A stretch of DNA of 53,444 nt, taken from contig NZ_PXWF02000223.1 of NCBI RefSeq assembly GCF_003011895.2, positions 1 through 53,444 on the forward strand, in the 5' to 3' direction. Below the pieces are notes generated by a model that worked only from the letters and a program-made list of their open reading frames with translations, ran no database searches and was not told where the DNA came from. This document shows, in pieces, positions 24,844-32,976 of the stretch. Made by a program: the position numbers and the translations under genes. The DNA is from Massilia glaciei. Its GTDB lineage: Bacteria; Pseudomonadota; Gammaproteobacteria; Burkholderiales; Burkholderiaceae_D. Within the stretch, counting starts at the first letter, position 1; the number at the start of each line of letters is the position of its first letter.

Positions 24844-25545
24844 ATGTCCACAATCTCCCACAACTTGCAAGCGGTCGATGCGAGTATTGTTGCTGCCGCC
24901 GACGCGGCGCGGCGCCCGCGCGCGTCCATCTCGCTGCTCGCGGTGAGCAAGACGTTCCCGCCCGCCGCCGTCATCGAGGCGGTCGGGGCCGGCCAGCGCG
25001 CCTTCGGCGAGAATTACCTGCAGGAGGCGCTCGACAAGATCGCCGCGCTCGCCGCGGCCCTGCCGGAGGTGCCGCTCGCGTGGCATTTCATCGGCCCCAT
25101 CCAGAGCAACAAGACGCGCCCGATCGCCGCCGCCTTCGACTGGGTGCACACGGTCGAGCGCCTCAAAATCGCCGAGCGCCTGTCGGAGCAGCGTCCGGCG
25201 GGGCTCGCGCCCCTTAATATCTGTCTTCAGGTAAATATCAGTGGCGAAGCGAGCAAGAGCGGGGCGGCCCCCGCGGCGCTGCCGGAGCTCGCGCGCGCGG
25301 TCGCGCTGCTGCCCAACCTGCGCCTGCGCGGCCTGATGGCGATCCCCGAGCCCGAGACCGACCCGGCGCGCCAGCGCGCCGCCTTCGCCGCCGTGCGGCG
25401 CCTGTATGAACAACTGCGCGCCGAAGGCCATGCGCTCGACACCCTGTCGATGGGCATGTCGGGCGACCTTGGCGCCGCCATCGCCGAGGGCGCGACCATG
25501 GTGCGCATCGGCTCGGCCATCTTCGGCGCCAGACACTACGACTGA
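24844..25545 (+). CDS. YggS-family pyridoxal phosphate homeostasis protein
   Basis: 233 residues from ATG at 24844 (MSTISHNLQAV); an ATG at 24838 is the alternative. Fold III alanine-racemase-like barrel that binds PLP: SLLAVSKTFPP (PLP Lys), GENYLQEALDKI, WHFIGPIQSNKT, LQVNISGEASKSG, and MGMSGDL with VRIGSAIFG. The chain ends ARHYD, where the last codons form the first unit of a 12-bp tandem repeat. Next to pilT and before proC, the common betaproteobacterial order. Confidence 0.95.
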   Translation: MSTISHNLQAVDASIVAAADAARRPRASISLLAVSKTFPPAAVIEAVGAGQRAFGENYLQEALDKIAALAAALPEVPLAWHFIGPIQSNKTRPIAAAFDWVHTVERLKIAERLSEQRPAGLAPLNICLQVNISGEASKSGAAPAALPELARAVALLPNLRLRGLMAIPEPETDPARQRAAFAAVRRLYEQLRAEGHALDTLSMGMSGDLGAAIAEGATMVRIGSAIFGARHYD

Positions 25546-25580
25546 CACTACAACTGACACTACGACCGTCACTACGACTA
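25533..25580 (+). repeat. Four 12-bp tandem repeats at the 3' end of yggS
   Basis: Units at 25533, 25545, 25557 and 25569 read ACACTACGACTG, ACACTACAACTG, ACACTACGACCG and TCACTACGACTA. The yggS stop TGA lies across the join of units one and two, so the last codons and the spacer to proC are the same expanded sequence. Confidence 0.9.
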
Positions 25581-25595
25581 CATAAAGGAACACGC

Positions 25596-26417
25596 ATGCG
25601 TATTTCATTCATCGGCGGCGGGAATATGGCCTCGGCCCTGATCGCGGGCCTGGCCGGCAAGCTCACCGACGGCGCCAACATCCACGTGGTCGACCCGAAC
25701 CCCGACGCGCTGGCGCGCCTGCAGGCGGCGTTCGGGGTCGGCGTGGCCCCGCAGATCGACGCCACGCTGGCCGACAGCGAGGTGATCGTGCTGGCCGTCA
25801 AACCGCAGCAGATGCGCGAAGTGGCGGCCGCGCTGCTGCCGCACCTGGGCCGGGCGCGGCCGCTGCTGCTGTCGATCGCGGCCGGGATCCGCAGCGCCGA
25901 CCTGGCGCGCTGGCTGGGCGGCTACGGCGCGATCGTGCGCAGCATGCCGAACACGCCGGCCCTGATCGGGCGCGGCATCACGGGCATGGTCGCCAGCGCC
26001 GGCGTGAGCGCGGCGCAAAAGGCCTCTGCCGACGCCATCATGAAGGCAGTCGGCGCCACCGTCTGGCTGGCCGACGAGGCGCTGATCGATCCGGTCACGG
26101 CGGTCTCGGGCAGCGGCCCGGCGTATGTTTTCTACTTCATCGAGGCGATGCAGCAGGCGGCGGTCGAACTGGGCTTGTCGGCGCAGCAGGGCCGCGAGCT
26201 GGCGCTGGCCACCTTTGCCGGCGCGGCCGAGCTGGCGGCCGCCTCCAACGAGCCGGTCGAGCTGCTGCGCGCGCGCGTGACCTCCAAGGGCGGCACCACG
26301 CACGCGGCCATCACCAGGATGGAGCAGGACGCGGTGGGGCCGGCGATCGTGGCTGCGATCAAGGCGGCGGCGGCGCGCGGGCGCGAGCTCGGCGACGAAC
26401 TCGGCGCGGGCGATTGA
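25596..26417 (+). CDS. proC: Pyrroline-5-carboxylate reductase
   Basis: 273 residues with AAAGGAAC upstream of ATG. Last step of proline synthesis. N-terminal Rossmann motif FIGGGNMASALIAGL, NADPH-binding VKPQQMREV, RSMPNTPALIGRGITGM, and the C-terminal signature ALIDPVTAVSGSGPAYVF with VTSKGGTTHAAI. Full length. Same strand as yggS, separated by the tandem repeat, and followed by a strong terminator. Confidence 0.96.
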   Translation: MRISFIGGGNMASALIAGLAGKLTDGANIHVVDPNPDALARLQAAFGVGVAPQIDATLADSEVIVLAVKPQQMREVAAALLPHLGRARPLLLSIAAGIRSADLARWLGGYGAIVRSMPNTPALIGRGITGMVASAGVSAAQKASADAIMKAVGATVWLADEALIDPVTAVSGSGPAYVFYFIEAMQQAAVELGLSAQQGRELALATFAGAAELAAASNEPVELLRARVTSKGGTTHAAITRMEQDAVGPAIVAAIKAAAARGRELGDELGAGD

Positions 26418-26435
26418 CCGGAAATTGAATTGAAA

Positions 26436-26459
26436 CGGGCCGGCGCAAACGCCGGCCCG
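26436..26459 (+). terminator. Hairpin after proC
   Basis: Ten-base-pair GC stem CGGGCCGGCG / CGCCGGCCCG with a CAAA loop. No T tract, but AATTGAAA precedes it on the plus strand, so the minus-strand reading ends in TTTCAATT. It is suited to stop both proC and the opposing envelope operon. Confidence 0.7.
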
Positions 26460-26493
26460 CGTGCCGTCTTAGGAGCCGTGAATAAACGGTTCC

Positions 26494-26856
26494 TTAGCCG
26501 AGGGCGCGCCGCTGCAGCATGCCGCGCACCATTTTGTAGGCCGACATGGCGCCCGTGATCAGCGTCATCGCGCCGCCCGGGCGGGTCGCGATCAGGCCCA
26601 GCACGACGCCGCCGACGGCGAGCGCGATTTTCGCGCGGCCGCCGAACATGGCCGACAGGGCGCCGCCGGCGACCGGGGCGACCAGCTCGCTCACCTGCTG
26701 CCTTTGGGCGGCGATCTGCGCGATCAGGGCCGCGCGCCGCGCCGCCGTGGTCGGCGCCGCCGGCGCGATCGCGTCGCAGAGTGCGTCGGGGGGGGCGTCC
26801 CGGCCTGCGTCGGACGATGCGTCGAGCCGCGCGTCGGGCAGTGTGTCAGTGTTCAT
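26494..26856 (-). CDS. Hypothetical YqjK-like protein of the yqjD-yqjE-type operon
   Basis: 120 residues from ATG at 26856, overlapping the preceding gene by 11 bp. The N-terminus is Asp/Ala-rich and variable (DTLPDARLDASSDAGRDAPP, repeated DA units). The C-terminal half has two hydrophobic stretches (IALAVGGVVLGLIATRP and AMTLITGAMSAYKMV). Position as third gene after DUF883 and YqjE-like genes suggests a YqjK-like role, but the sequence match is weak. Confidence 0.65.
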   Translation of the reverse strand: MNTDTLPDARLDASSDAGRDAPPDALCDAIAPAAPTTAARRAALIAQIAAQRQQVSELVAPVAGGALSAMFGGRAKIALAVGGVVLGLIATRPGGAMTLITGAMSAYKMVRGMLQRRALG

Positions 26857-27226
26857 CGGATTGCCTCGCCATCTTGATGAAGTTGATGTCCTTGCCAAAT
26901 TCGGCCAGGGTGTCGCCCAGCAGTTTGGGCTTGGTCGCAAAGCTGTTGCGCACCTTCAGGCCCAGCGCCACGCCGGCCACCGTGAACAAACCGGCCAACG
27001 ACAGCACTGCCGCGAGGCGGTGCGTGTCCCAGAATATCGCGATGACGAAAAACGCGAGGAAAATCGTGGCCAGGCCGAGCAGGAACATCGAGGCCAGCGC
27101 GAGCAGCAGATAGCCGATCAGGCGCCGCGATTCTTCTTCGAGTTCGAGCGCGGCCAGTTCGACCCGCGTGCGCAGGATGTCCGTGAACGTGGACGCGATG
27201 CGTCCCACCACCTCGGGGAGCGCCAC
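26846..27226 (-). CDS. YqjE-like / phage holin superfamily III membrane protein
   Basis: 126 residues from GTG at 27226, just after the DUF883 gene. An amphipathic start (VVGRIASTFTDILRTRVELA, then LEEESRR) is followed by two long membrane helices (LLALASMFLLGLATIFLAFF and AVLSLAGLFTVAGVALGL). This is the pattern of the YqjE/Actinobacterial holin III family. Inner-membrane; function unclear, linked with YqjD-type stress proteins. Confidence 0.82.
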   Translation of the reverse strand: MALPEVVGRIASTFTDILRTRVELAALELEEESRRLIGYLLLALASMFLLGLATIFLAFFVIAIFWDTHRLAAVLSLAGLFTVAGVALGLKVRNSFATKPKLLGDTLAEFGKDINFIKMARQSDEH

Positions 27227-27228
27227 GG

Positions 27229-27549
27229 TTATTTACGGGCGATGAGCATGCCGATCACGACGCCGACCGCCGCGCCGATGCCCACCGACTTCCATGGGTT
27301 TTCGGTCACGTACTCGTCGGTGGCCTTGGCCGCGATCTTGGTCTTTTCGACCACGTTCTGCTCGAAACGGACCAGGTCTTCCTTGGCGTTGTGCAAGGTG
27401 CGCTCGAACTTGGCCTTGGCGGCCTGGAACTCTTCACCCGTCAACTGGCCGCCGTTGCGCAGCCACGATTCGGCGTCGGAAATGACGGTTTTAAGGTCGT
27501 TCATCAACTGGTCGCGGGCGCCGGTCTGGGTTGGAATTGGTTCGATCAT
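27229..27549 (-). CDS. DUF883 / ElaB-YqjD family protein
   Basis: 106 residues from ATG at 27549. A long helical segment (DLKTVISDAESWLRNGGQLT ... AKFERTLHNAKEDLVRFEQN) precedes VTENPWKSVGIGAAVGVVIG with a C-terminal membrane anchor ending LIARK. ENPWKSVGIGAAVGV is the family hallmark. E. coli YqjD and ElaB are stationary-phase proteins that tie ribosomes to the membrane. First gene of a three-gene unit. Confidence 0.92.
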   Translation of the reverse strand: MIEPIPTQTGARDQLMNDLKTVISDAESWLRNGGQLTGEEFQAAKAKFERTLHNAKEDLVRFEQNVVEKTKIAAKATDEYVTENPWKSVGIGAAVGVVIGMLIARK

Positions 27550-27686
27550 GGTTGGCCTCATTGGTAAAATATGGTGTGCATGACAGTGTAGGTAGGACGC
27601 CCTGGCGCACCTTGCGCCCGAACAAGCCCATTCCCCGCCGCATGCCCTAAGTACAGCACACTTTCAGGATAGCTCACGAAACAAAC

Positions 27687-28541
27687 TTATCGTAATGCAT
27701 AGTCTAACGCGACTCCAGCAAAGATGGCCGCACCCAAGAAATTGTTGTGGCGAAATGCCGCAAAACAGCCCATGCGCTCGCGCGCGCGGATCAGGGTGTA
27801 GTGGTAAAGCGCGACCGCGGCGGCGACGGCCACGCCGGCCACGAACCAGGCGCGCAGGCCGAATTCCCAGCCGCACCACAGGATGATCGCCAGCGCCAGG
27901 CCGTAGCACAGCATCACGGCGGCCACGTCGTAGCGTCCGAAGGTGATGGCCGAGGTGCGGATGCCGATCTTGAGGTCGTCGTCGCGGTCGACCATCGCGT
28001 ACTCGGTGTCGTAGGCCACGGCCCAGAACACATTGGCCAGCAGCAGCCACCACGCCAGCGCGGGCACCTGGCCCTGCACGGCGGCAAAGCCCATCGGGAT
28101 GCCGAAGCCGAAGGCGATCCCGAGGTAGGCCTGGGGAATGGCGAAAAAACGCTTGAAATACGGGTAGCTGGCCGCGATCACGACCGCCGCGACCGACAAT
28201 TGCTTGGTCAGCGTGTTGAGCGGCAAAATCAGCGCGAAGGCGAGCAGGGCGAGCACGCCGGCCACCGCCAGCGCCTCCCAGCCCTTGATCTTGCCGCTCG
28301 TGAGGGGCCGCTCGGCGGTGCGCTTGACGTGCTTGTCGATGTCGCGGTCGGCGTAATCGTTGACGGCGCAGCCGGCCGAGCGCATCAACACGGTGCCGAG
28401 CACGAAGATGGCCAGCACCAGCGGGTCGGGCACGCCGCCCGAGGCCAGCCACAGGGCCACCAGGGTCGGCCACAGCAGCAGCAGGATGCCGATCGGCTTG
28501 TCCAGCCTGATCAAGCGGAAGTACAGGGCCAGCTTGTCCAT
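27687..28541 (-). CDS. ubiA: 4-hydroxybenzoate octaprenyltransferase
   Basis: 284 residues with eight or so membrane spans. Prenylates 4-hydroxybenzoate in ubiquinone synthesis. Both Asp-rich motifs are present: [20 protein letters not shown] and [20 protein letters not shown], plus the N-terminal [15 protein letters not shown]. Full length. Divergent from the CPBP protease gene. Confidence 0.96.
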   Translation of the reverse strand: MDKLALYFRLIRLDKPIGILLLLWPTLVALWLASGGVPDPLVLAIFVLGTVLMRSAGCAVNDYADRDIDKHVKRTAERPLTSGKIKGWEALAVAGVLALLAFALILPLNTLTKQLSVAAVVIAASYPYFKRFFAIPQAYLGIAFGFGIPMGFAAVQGQVPALAWWLLLANVFWAVAYDTEYAMVDRDDDLKIGIRTSAITFGRYDVAAVMLCYGLALAIILWCGWEFGLRAWFVAGVAVAAAVALYHYTLIRARERMGCFAAFRHNNFLGAAIFAGVALDYALR

Positions 28542-28659
28542 GTCGCAAACTTTGTTCTACGAAAGATGCGAATTTTACTCCCCGGGGGCGTACTGCGGGC
28601 GATCCCCGTGGCCGATTTTCCCATGATAAGATTATTGCATTTTCAACAATCAGGCGCCA

Positions 28660-29418
28660 ATGACACCCGAGACCGCGAACCAGCTGCGCCTGCGTCCCGC
28701 CTGGAGCGGCCTGCTGCCGGCCGCGCCCTTCGTCGGCGCCGCGCTGGCGCTGGTGTTCTTGCTGATGCGCGGCGCCGGCGTGCTGGGCCCGGCGCGCTGG
28801 CAGTGGGCGTTGCCGCTCGGTTTCGTGCTGATGGCGGCCGTGCCGTGGATACTGCTTTCGCGCCAGGGCCGGCGCGAGATCGGCCTGAAGGCGCCGACCG
28901 GCCGCTTCGCCTTCTCCGGTGCGCTCGCCTGCGGCGCCGCCTCGGCCCTGCTGTGCTTCGCACTGGGCATGCTCCTGTACGGGCGCGGCGCCGACAATTG
29001 GTACGTCAGCATCGCCGACAGCTACCGCCGGGCGATCCCGGCCGGCGGCATGAGCCCGCTGATGCTGCAAATCGCCCTGACGCTGCCGGCCTGCATCTTC
29101 AGCCCGGTCGGCGAGGAGATCTTCTTCCGCGGTTTTTTGCAGCGCGCGTTCGCGCAGCGCTGGGGCGCGCGCGCCGGCGGCTGGATCGAGTCAAGCGTGT
29201 TCGGGCTGGTCCATCTGGTGCACCACGGCCTGGTGGCCAACGCCGCCGGCTTGCGGCCGGGGATCGTCTCGGCCGCGCTGTGGGTGGTGTTGATGGTGCT
29301 TACGGCGCGCATGTTCGGCGAGATCCGGCGGCGCGCCGACTCGGTGCTGCCCGCGATCGCCGCCCACGCCGCCTTCAACTTCACGATGAGCATGGCGATC
29401 TTCCAGGCGCTCTGGTGA
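28660..29418 (+). CDS. CPBP-family intramembrane metalloprotease
   Basis: 252 residues, about seven membrane helices. The Abi/CAAX-protease motifs are present: EEIFFRGFLQRAF (EExxxR), FGLVHLVHHG (His of motif 2) and the last motif AIAAHAAFNFTMS. Type II CAAX prenyl-protease-like membrane glutamic/metalloprotease; substrates in bacteria are mostly unknown. It is convergent with the OxyR gene, 19 bp apart. Confidence 0.88.
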   Translation: MTPETANQLRLRPAWSGLLPAAPFVGAALALVFLLMRGAGVLGPARWQWALPLGFVLMAAVPWILLSRQGRREIGLKAPTGRFAFSGALACGAASALLCFALGMLLYGRGADNWYVSIADSYRRAIPAGGMSPLMLQIALTLPACIFSPVGEEIFFRGFLQRAFAQRWGARAGGWIESSVFGLVHLVHHGLVANAAGLRPGIVSAALWVVLMVLTARMFGEIRRRADSVLPAIAAHAAFNFTMSMAIFQALW

Positions 29419-29437
29419 GCGCCCCAAGTCCGGCAGT

Positions 29438-30379
29438 CTAGCCGGCGCTGGCCGGCGCGAGCATCTCGACGCCCGGCAGTTCGCACGCGGCGATCGCCGC
29501 GCACAGGGCCGAAATGGCGGCGCGCCGCGTGAAGCTCTTGCGCCAGACGAGCACCACGCGGCGCGTGGGCACCGGCTCGGCGAACGGCACGTAGCGCAGC
29601 AGCCCGTCGGTGCTGCCCATGTCGGGCACCGAGGCGCGCGGCAGCACGGTCAGGCCGATGCCGCTGGCGACCATGTGGCGGATGGTCTCGAGCGATGAGC
29701 CCTCGAAGGTGCGCTGCATGCCGTTGCCGCTCGAGGCGTAGCGCGCCATATCGGGGCACACCTCAAGCACCTGGTCGCGGAAGCAGTGGCCGTTGCCGAG
29801 CAACAGCATGGTCTCGGACTTGAGATCCTGCGCCGACACGGCCTTGCGCTTGGCCCACGCGTGCTGCTTGGGCATGGCGACCACGAACGGCTCGTCGTAA
29901 AGCGGCTCCATCGACATGCCGTGCTCGGGCAGGGGCAGCGCCATGATGGCCGCGTCGAGCTCGCCCTGGCGCAGCAATTCGAGCAGGCGCACGGTGAAAT
30001 TCTCCTGCAGGATCAGCGGCATCTGCGGCACCCGTTCGATCACCTGCCGCACCAGCGGCGGCAGCAGGTAGGGGCCGATGGTGTAGATCACGCCGAGCCG
30101 CAAGGGGCCGGCCAGCGGATCCTTGTTCTGCTTGGCGAGCTCCTTGATCGCGGCGGTCTGCTCGAGCACGCGTTCGGCCTGGGCGATGATCTGGGCCCCG
30201 AGCGGGGTCACCGAGACCTCGGCGCCGCCGCGTTCGAACAGCAGCACGCCGAGCTCGTCCTCGAGTTTCTTGATCGCCACCGACAGCGTCGGCTGGGCCA
30301 CGAAGCAGGCCTCGGCCGCGTGGCCGAAATGTTTTTCGCGCGCGACGGCGACGATGTATTTCAATTCTGTCAATGTCAT
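29438..30379 (-). CDS. oxyR: Hydrogen-peroxide sensor OxyR (LysR family)
   Basis: 313 residues. N-terminal winged HTH (ELKYIVAVAREKHFGHAAEA, then CFVAQPTLSVAIKKLE). The redox pair is present in LLLGNGHCFRDQVLEVCP, two Cys nine residues apart as in OxyR Cys199/Cys208. RHMVASGIGLTVLPRAS is also OxyR-like. Activates peroxide defence when the disulfide forms. It is divergent from a PilU-like gene with 139 bp between starts, which may hold its own operator. Confidence 0.94.
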   Translation of the reverse strand: MTLTELKYIVAVAREKHFGHAAEACFVAQPTLSVAIKKLEDELGVLLFERGGAEVSVTPLGAQIIAQAERVLEQTAAIKELAKQNKDPLAGPLRLGVIYTIGPYLLPPLVRQVIERVPQMPLILQENFTVRLLELLRQGELDAAIMALPLPEHGMSMEPLYDEPFVVAMPKQHAWAKRKAVSAQDLKSETMLLLGNGHCFRDQVLEVCPDMARYASSGNGMQRTFEGSSLETIRHMVASGIGLTVLPRASVPDMGSTDGLLRYVPFAEPVPTRRVVLVWRKSFTRRAAISALCAAIAACELPGVEMLAPASAG

Positions 30380-30444
30380 AATTTATTGAAACATATTGGT
30401 TGCCTAGATACAACAGTTAAAATGGTGGTCGGCCGCTGATTTAT

Positions 30445-30475
30445 TTGCATTTTACCGGAACCGTGTCGATATAAT
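30445..30475 (+). promoter_or_regulatory. Probable promoter of the PilU-like gene
   Basis: TTGCAT at 30445-30450 and TATAAT at 30470-30475 with a 19-base spacer, longer than the ideal 17. The start codon is 43 bases beyond the -10 box. Confidence 0.45.
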
Positions 30476-30518
30476 TGCCAGGCCAGCCGCGTCCGACGGC
30501 CCCACACAGAAAGCCCGC

Positions 30519-31703
30519 ATGTCCACATTTGGTCCAGCCGAAGCGCAAACCTACATCCACAAATTGCTGACCGTGATGCACCATCAGGGCGGCTCCGACC
30601 TGTTCATCTCGGCCGATTTCCCTCCCAGCATGAAGCACCAGGGCGCGATGAAGCCCATGAGCCAGCAAAAACTGAGCGGCGAGGTGACGCGCTCGCTGGC
30701 CTTGTCGCTGATGAACGACAAGCAGCGCGCCGAGTTCGAGGAGATGATGGAGTGCAACTTCGCGATCTCGCTGCCGAACGTCTGCCGCTTCCGGATCAAT
30801 GTCTATGTGCAGCAGCAATGCGTGGCGATGGTGTGCCGCACGATCGCCTCCGAAATTCCGAACTTCGAAAAGCTCGACCTGCCCGACGTGCTCAAGGACG
30901 TCATCATGACCAAGCGCGGCCTGGTGCTGGTCGTTGGCGGCACCGGTTCGGGCAAGTCGACCACGTTGGCGGCGATGATCGACTACCGCAACCAGAATTC
31001 GGCCGGCCACATCATCACGGTCGAGGATCCGGTCGAATACGTGCACCGCAACAAGGGCTGCCTGATCACACACCGCGAGGTCGGGGTCGACACGCTGAGC
31101 TGGCACAATGCGCTCAAGAACACGCTGCGCCAGGCGCCCGACGTGATCCTGATCGGCGAGATCCGCGACACCGAGACCATGGAGCACGCGATCGCGTTCG
31201 CCGAGACCGGCCACCTGTGCCTCGGCACGCTGCACGCGAACAACTCGAACCAGACGATGGACCGGATCATCAACTTCTTCCCCGAGGAGCGGCGCAACCA
31301 GCTGCTGATGGACTTGTCGTCGAACCTGCGCGCGATCGTCTCGCAGCGCCTGGTCAAGACCGAGGACGGCAAGGGCCGCAAGGCGGCGATCGAAATTCTG
31401 CTCAACACAGCGACGATCGCCGAGATGATCCTCAAGGGCAATTTCCAGGCGATCAAGGAAATCATGCACAAGTCGCGCGAGCTGGGCATGTGCACCTTCG
31501 ACCAGGCGCTCTACGAGCTCTACAACAAGGGCGCGATCGGCTACGACGAGGCGATCCGCAACGCCGACTCGGCCAACGGCCTGCGCCTGCAGATCAAGCT
31601 GCGTGGCGACCGCAAGGAGCCGGACGCCGCCAACAAGGGCAATTCGAACGACCTGTCGATGGCGATCGAGGAGGAACCGGAGGAAGAAGAGCCGGCCAAG
31701 TAG
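30519..31703 (+). CDS. Second PilU-like PilT-family ATPase
   Basis: 394 residues. Walker A GGTGSGKSTT, Asp box IITVEDPVEYVH, Walker B LIGEIRDTETM and His box TLHANNSNQTMD are intact. The PilU-type replacement of AIRNLIRE is present (ATIAEMILKGNFQAIKEIMH), so it is nearer to PilU than to PilT. The acidic tail EEEPEEEEPAK is longer than in the pilU product at 22544-23680 and may control interactions. It stands alone, without PilT, next to the heptose gene; this is the third retraction-type ATPase in 9 kb. Confidence 0.93.
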   Translation: MSTFGPAEAQTYIHKLLTVMHHQGGSDLFISADFPPSMKHQGAMKPMSQQKLSGEVTRSLALSLMNDKQRAEFEEMMECNFAISLPNVCRFRINVYVQQQCVAMVCRTIASEIPNFEKLDLPDVLKDVIMTKRGLVLVVGGTGSGKSTTLAAMIDYRNQNSAGHIITVEDPVEYVHRNKGCLITHREVGVDTLSWHNALKNTLRQAPDVILIGEIRDTETMEHAIAFAETGHLCLGTLHANNSNQTMDRIINFFPEERRNQLLMDLSSNLRAIVSQRLVKTEDGKGRKAAIEILLNTATIAEMILKGNFQAIKEIMHKSRELGMCTFDQALYELYNKGAIGYDEAIRNADSANGLRLQIKLRGDRKEPDAANKGNSNDLSMAIEEEPEEEEPAK

Positions 31704-31792
31704 GGGTGGCAGGCGGTCCCGCCCACGACGGGCCTCCGCTTTCGGGTGGGGGCCTGTGTTAGTTTACCGTTCCGAATTCGACAAAGACCCCT

Positions 31793-32272
31793 ATGCCCGA
31801 TTTTGAATCGAAGATTTGCGCCCGCGAGCAATTGCAGGCGCGCGTGGCCGCGCTGCCCAAGCCGGTCGTGCTGACCAACGGCGTGTTCGATATTTTGCAC
31901 CGCGGCCACGTGACCTATCTGGCGCAGGCGCGCGCGCTGGGCGCCTCGCTGGTGGTGGCCGCCAACACCGACGCCTCGGTGCGCCGGCTCGGCAAGGGCG
32001 ACGACCGTCCGCTCAACAACGCGGCCGACCGCATGGCCGTGCTCGCCGCGCTGGAGTCGGTCAGTCTGGTCGTTGATTTCGACGAGGACACGGCGCTCGA
32101 GGTGGTGCTGCAGGCGCGCCCGGAGATCTACGCCAAGGGCGGTGACTACGACATGGCCGCCATTCCCGAGGGGCGGGCGGTGCTGGCCTACGGCGGGCAG
32201 GCCGTCGCGATCGATTTCGAGCACGACCGCTCGACCACGAAGCTGCTCACGAAAGTGCGCGAAGCTAAATAG
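31793..32272 (+). CDS. rfaE2: D-glycero-beta-D-manno-heptose 1-phosphate adenylyltransferase
   Basis: 159 residues. Nucleotidyltransferase fold: VVLTNGVFDILHRGHVTYLA with the HxGH catalytic motif, NTDASVRRLGKGDDRPLN, YAKGGDYD and the C-terminal RSTTKLL. It activates heptose for lipopolysaccharide inner core synthesis. It corresponds to the C-terminal half of E. coli HldE; betaproteobacteria often encode the two halves separately. Immediately after the stop lies a 400-nt repeat. Confidence 0.95.
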   Translation: MPDFESKICAREQLQARVAALPKPVVLTNGVFDILHRGHVTYLAQARALGASLVVAANTDASVRRLGKGDDRPLNNAADRMAVLAALESVSLVVDFDEDTALEVVLQARPEIYAKGGDYDMAAIPEGRAVLAYGGQAVAIDFEHDRSTTKLLTKVREAK

Positions 32273-32278
32273 CGGCGC

Positions 32279-32670
32279 CGAGCAGGACCAAGCAGCAGCA
32301 AGCAGCAAGCAGCAAGCAACAGCAAGCAGCAAGCAGCAAGCAGCAAGCAACAGCAAGCAGCAAGCAGCAAGCAGCAAGCAGCAAGCAACAGCAAGCAGCA
32401 AGCAACAGCAAGCAGCAAGCAGCAAGCAGCAAGCAGCAGCAAGCAGCAGCAAGCAGCAGCAAGCAGCAGCAAGCAGCAGCAAGCAGAAGCAAGCAGAAGA
32501 AAGCAGAAGAAAGCAGAAGCAAGCAGAAGCAAGCAGAAACAAGCAGCAACAAGCAGCAACAAGCAGCAACAAGCAGCAACAAGCAGCAACAAGCAGCAAG
32601 CAGCAGCAAGCAGCAGCAAGCAGCAGCAAGCAGCAAGCAGCAAGCAGCGGCAAGCAGCGCCAAGCAGCGC
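32279..32670 (+). repeat. 400-nt thymine-free 7/10-bp tandem repeat (VNTR)
   Basis: From 32271 to 32670 the plus strand has no T at all. It is built from 7-base units AAGCAGC mixed with 10-base units AAGCAACAGC, AAGCAGCAGC, AAGCAGAAGC, AAGCAGAAGA and AAGCAGCAAC. Unit type changes in blocks from left to right, as expected for local duplication. All three plus frames are open for long distances, giving Gln/Ala/Ser/Lys-rich peptides, but no start or ribosome site marks a gene. It begins within about ten bases of the rfaE2 stop. Confidence 0.95.
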
Positions 32671-32696
32671 TAACAGAAAGCGCAAACTAAACACTC

Positions 32697-32886
32697 CGTC
32701 ATCCCCGCGAAGGCGGGGACCCATACTGAGCGAGTAAACACGTGCAGTTCGAATGTTTAGGCCCGCAACCTGCGCGTAAAAAAAATTTGAGGCGACCCAT
32801 GACTGTATATTCAGCATGGGTCCCCGCGTTCGCGGGGATGACGGTAGTTTTCGCGGGGATGACGGGGGATGTTCGCGGGGATGACG
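32697..32886. repeat. Dispersed palindromic element, two opposed copies plus partial tandem copies
   Basis: CGTCATCCCCGCGAAGGCGG from 32697 (continuing GGACCCATACT) has its inverse at 32816-32843 (ATGGGTCCCCGCG ... GGATGACG). The 15-base tail TTCGCGGGGATGACG is repeated at 32829, 32850 and 32872. It is the same family as the arms at 21506-21584. The region between rfaE2 and trmL (32273-32976, 704 bp) holds only this and the T-free repeat; the small frames through it look non-coding. Confidence 0.85.
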
Positions 32887-32976
32887 AGGATTCGCGAGAA
32901 GTTTTCTGCCAATGGCAGGAATGGCAGAGATTCGCGGGGAGCCGTTTCTCAGGAGTGACGGGGATACGCCGCCGCC

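Noticed and set aside
30441-31469. A minus-strand frame opposite the second PilU-like gene
   Set aside because: Same type of antisense frame appears opposite pilT and pilU; a by-product of codon bias.
32073-32690. A Gln/Ala/Ser/Lys-rich frame through the T-free repeat
   Set aside because: The start lies inside rfaE2 in another frame, and any frame through a T-free repeat is open by chance.
32697-32886. CRISPR-like array
   Set aside because: Repeats of 15-30 bp are palindromic, unevenly spaced, without unique spacers of constant length and with no cas genes.
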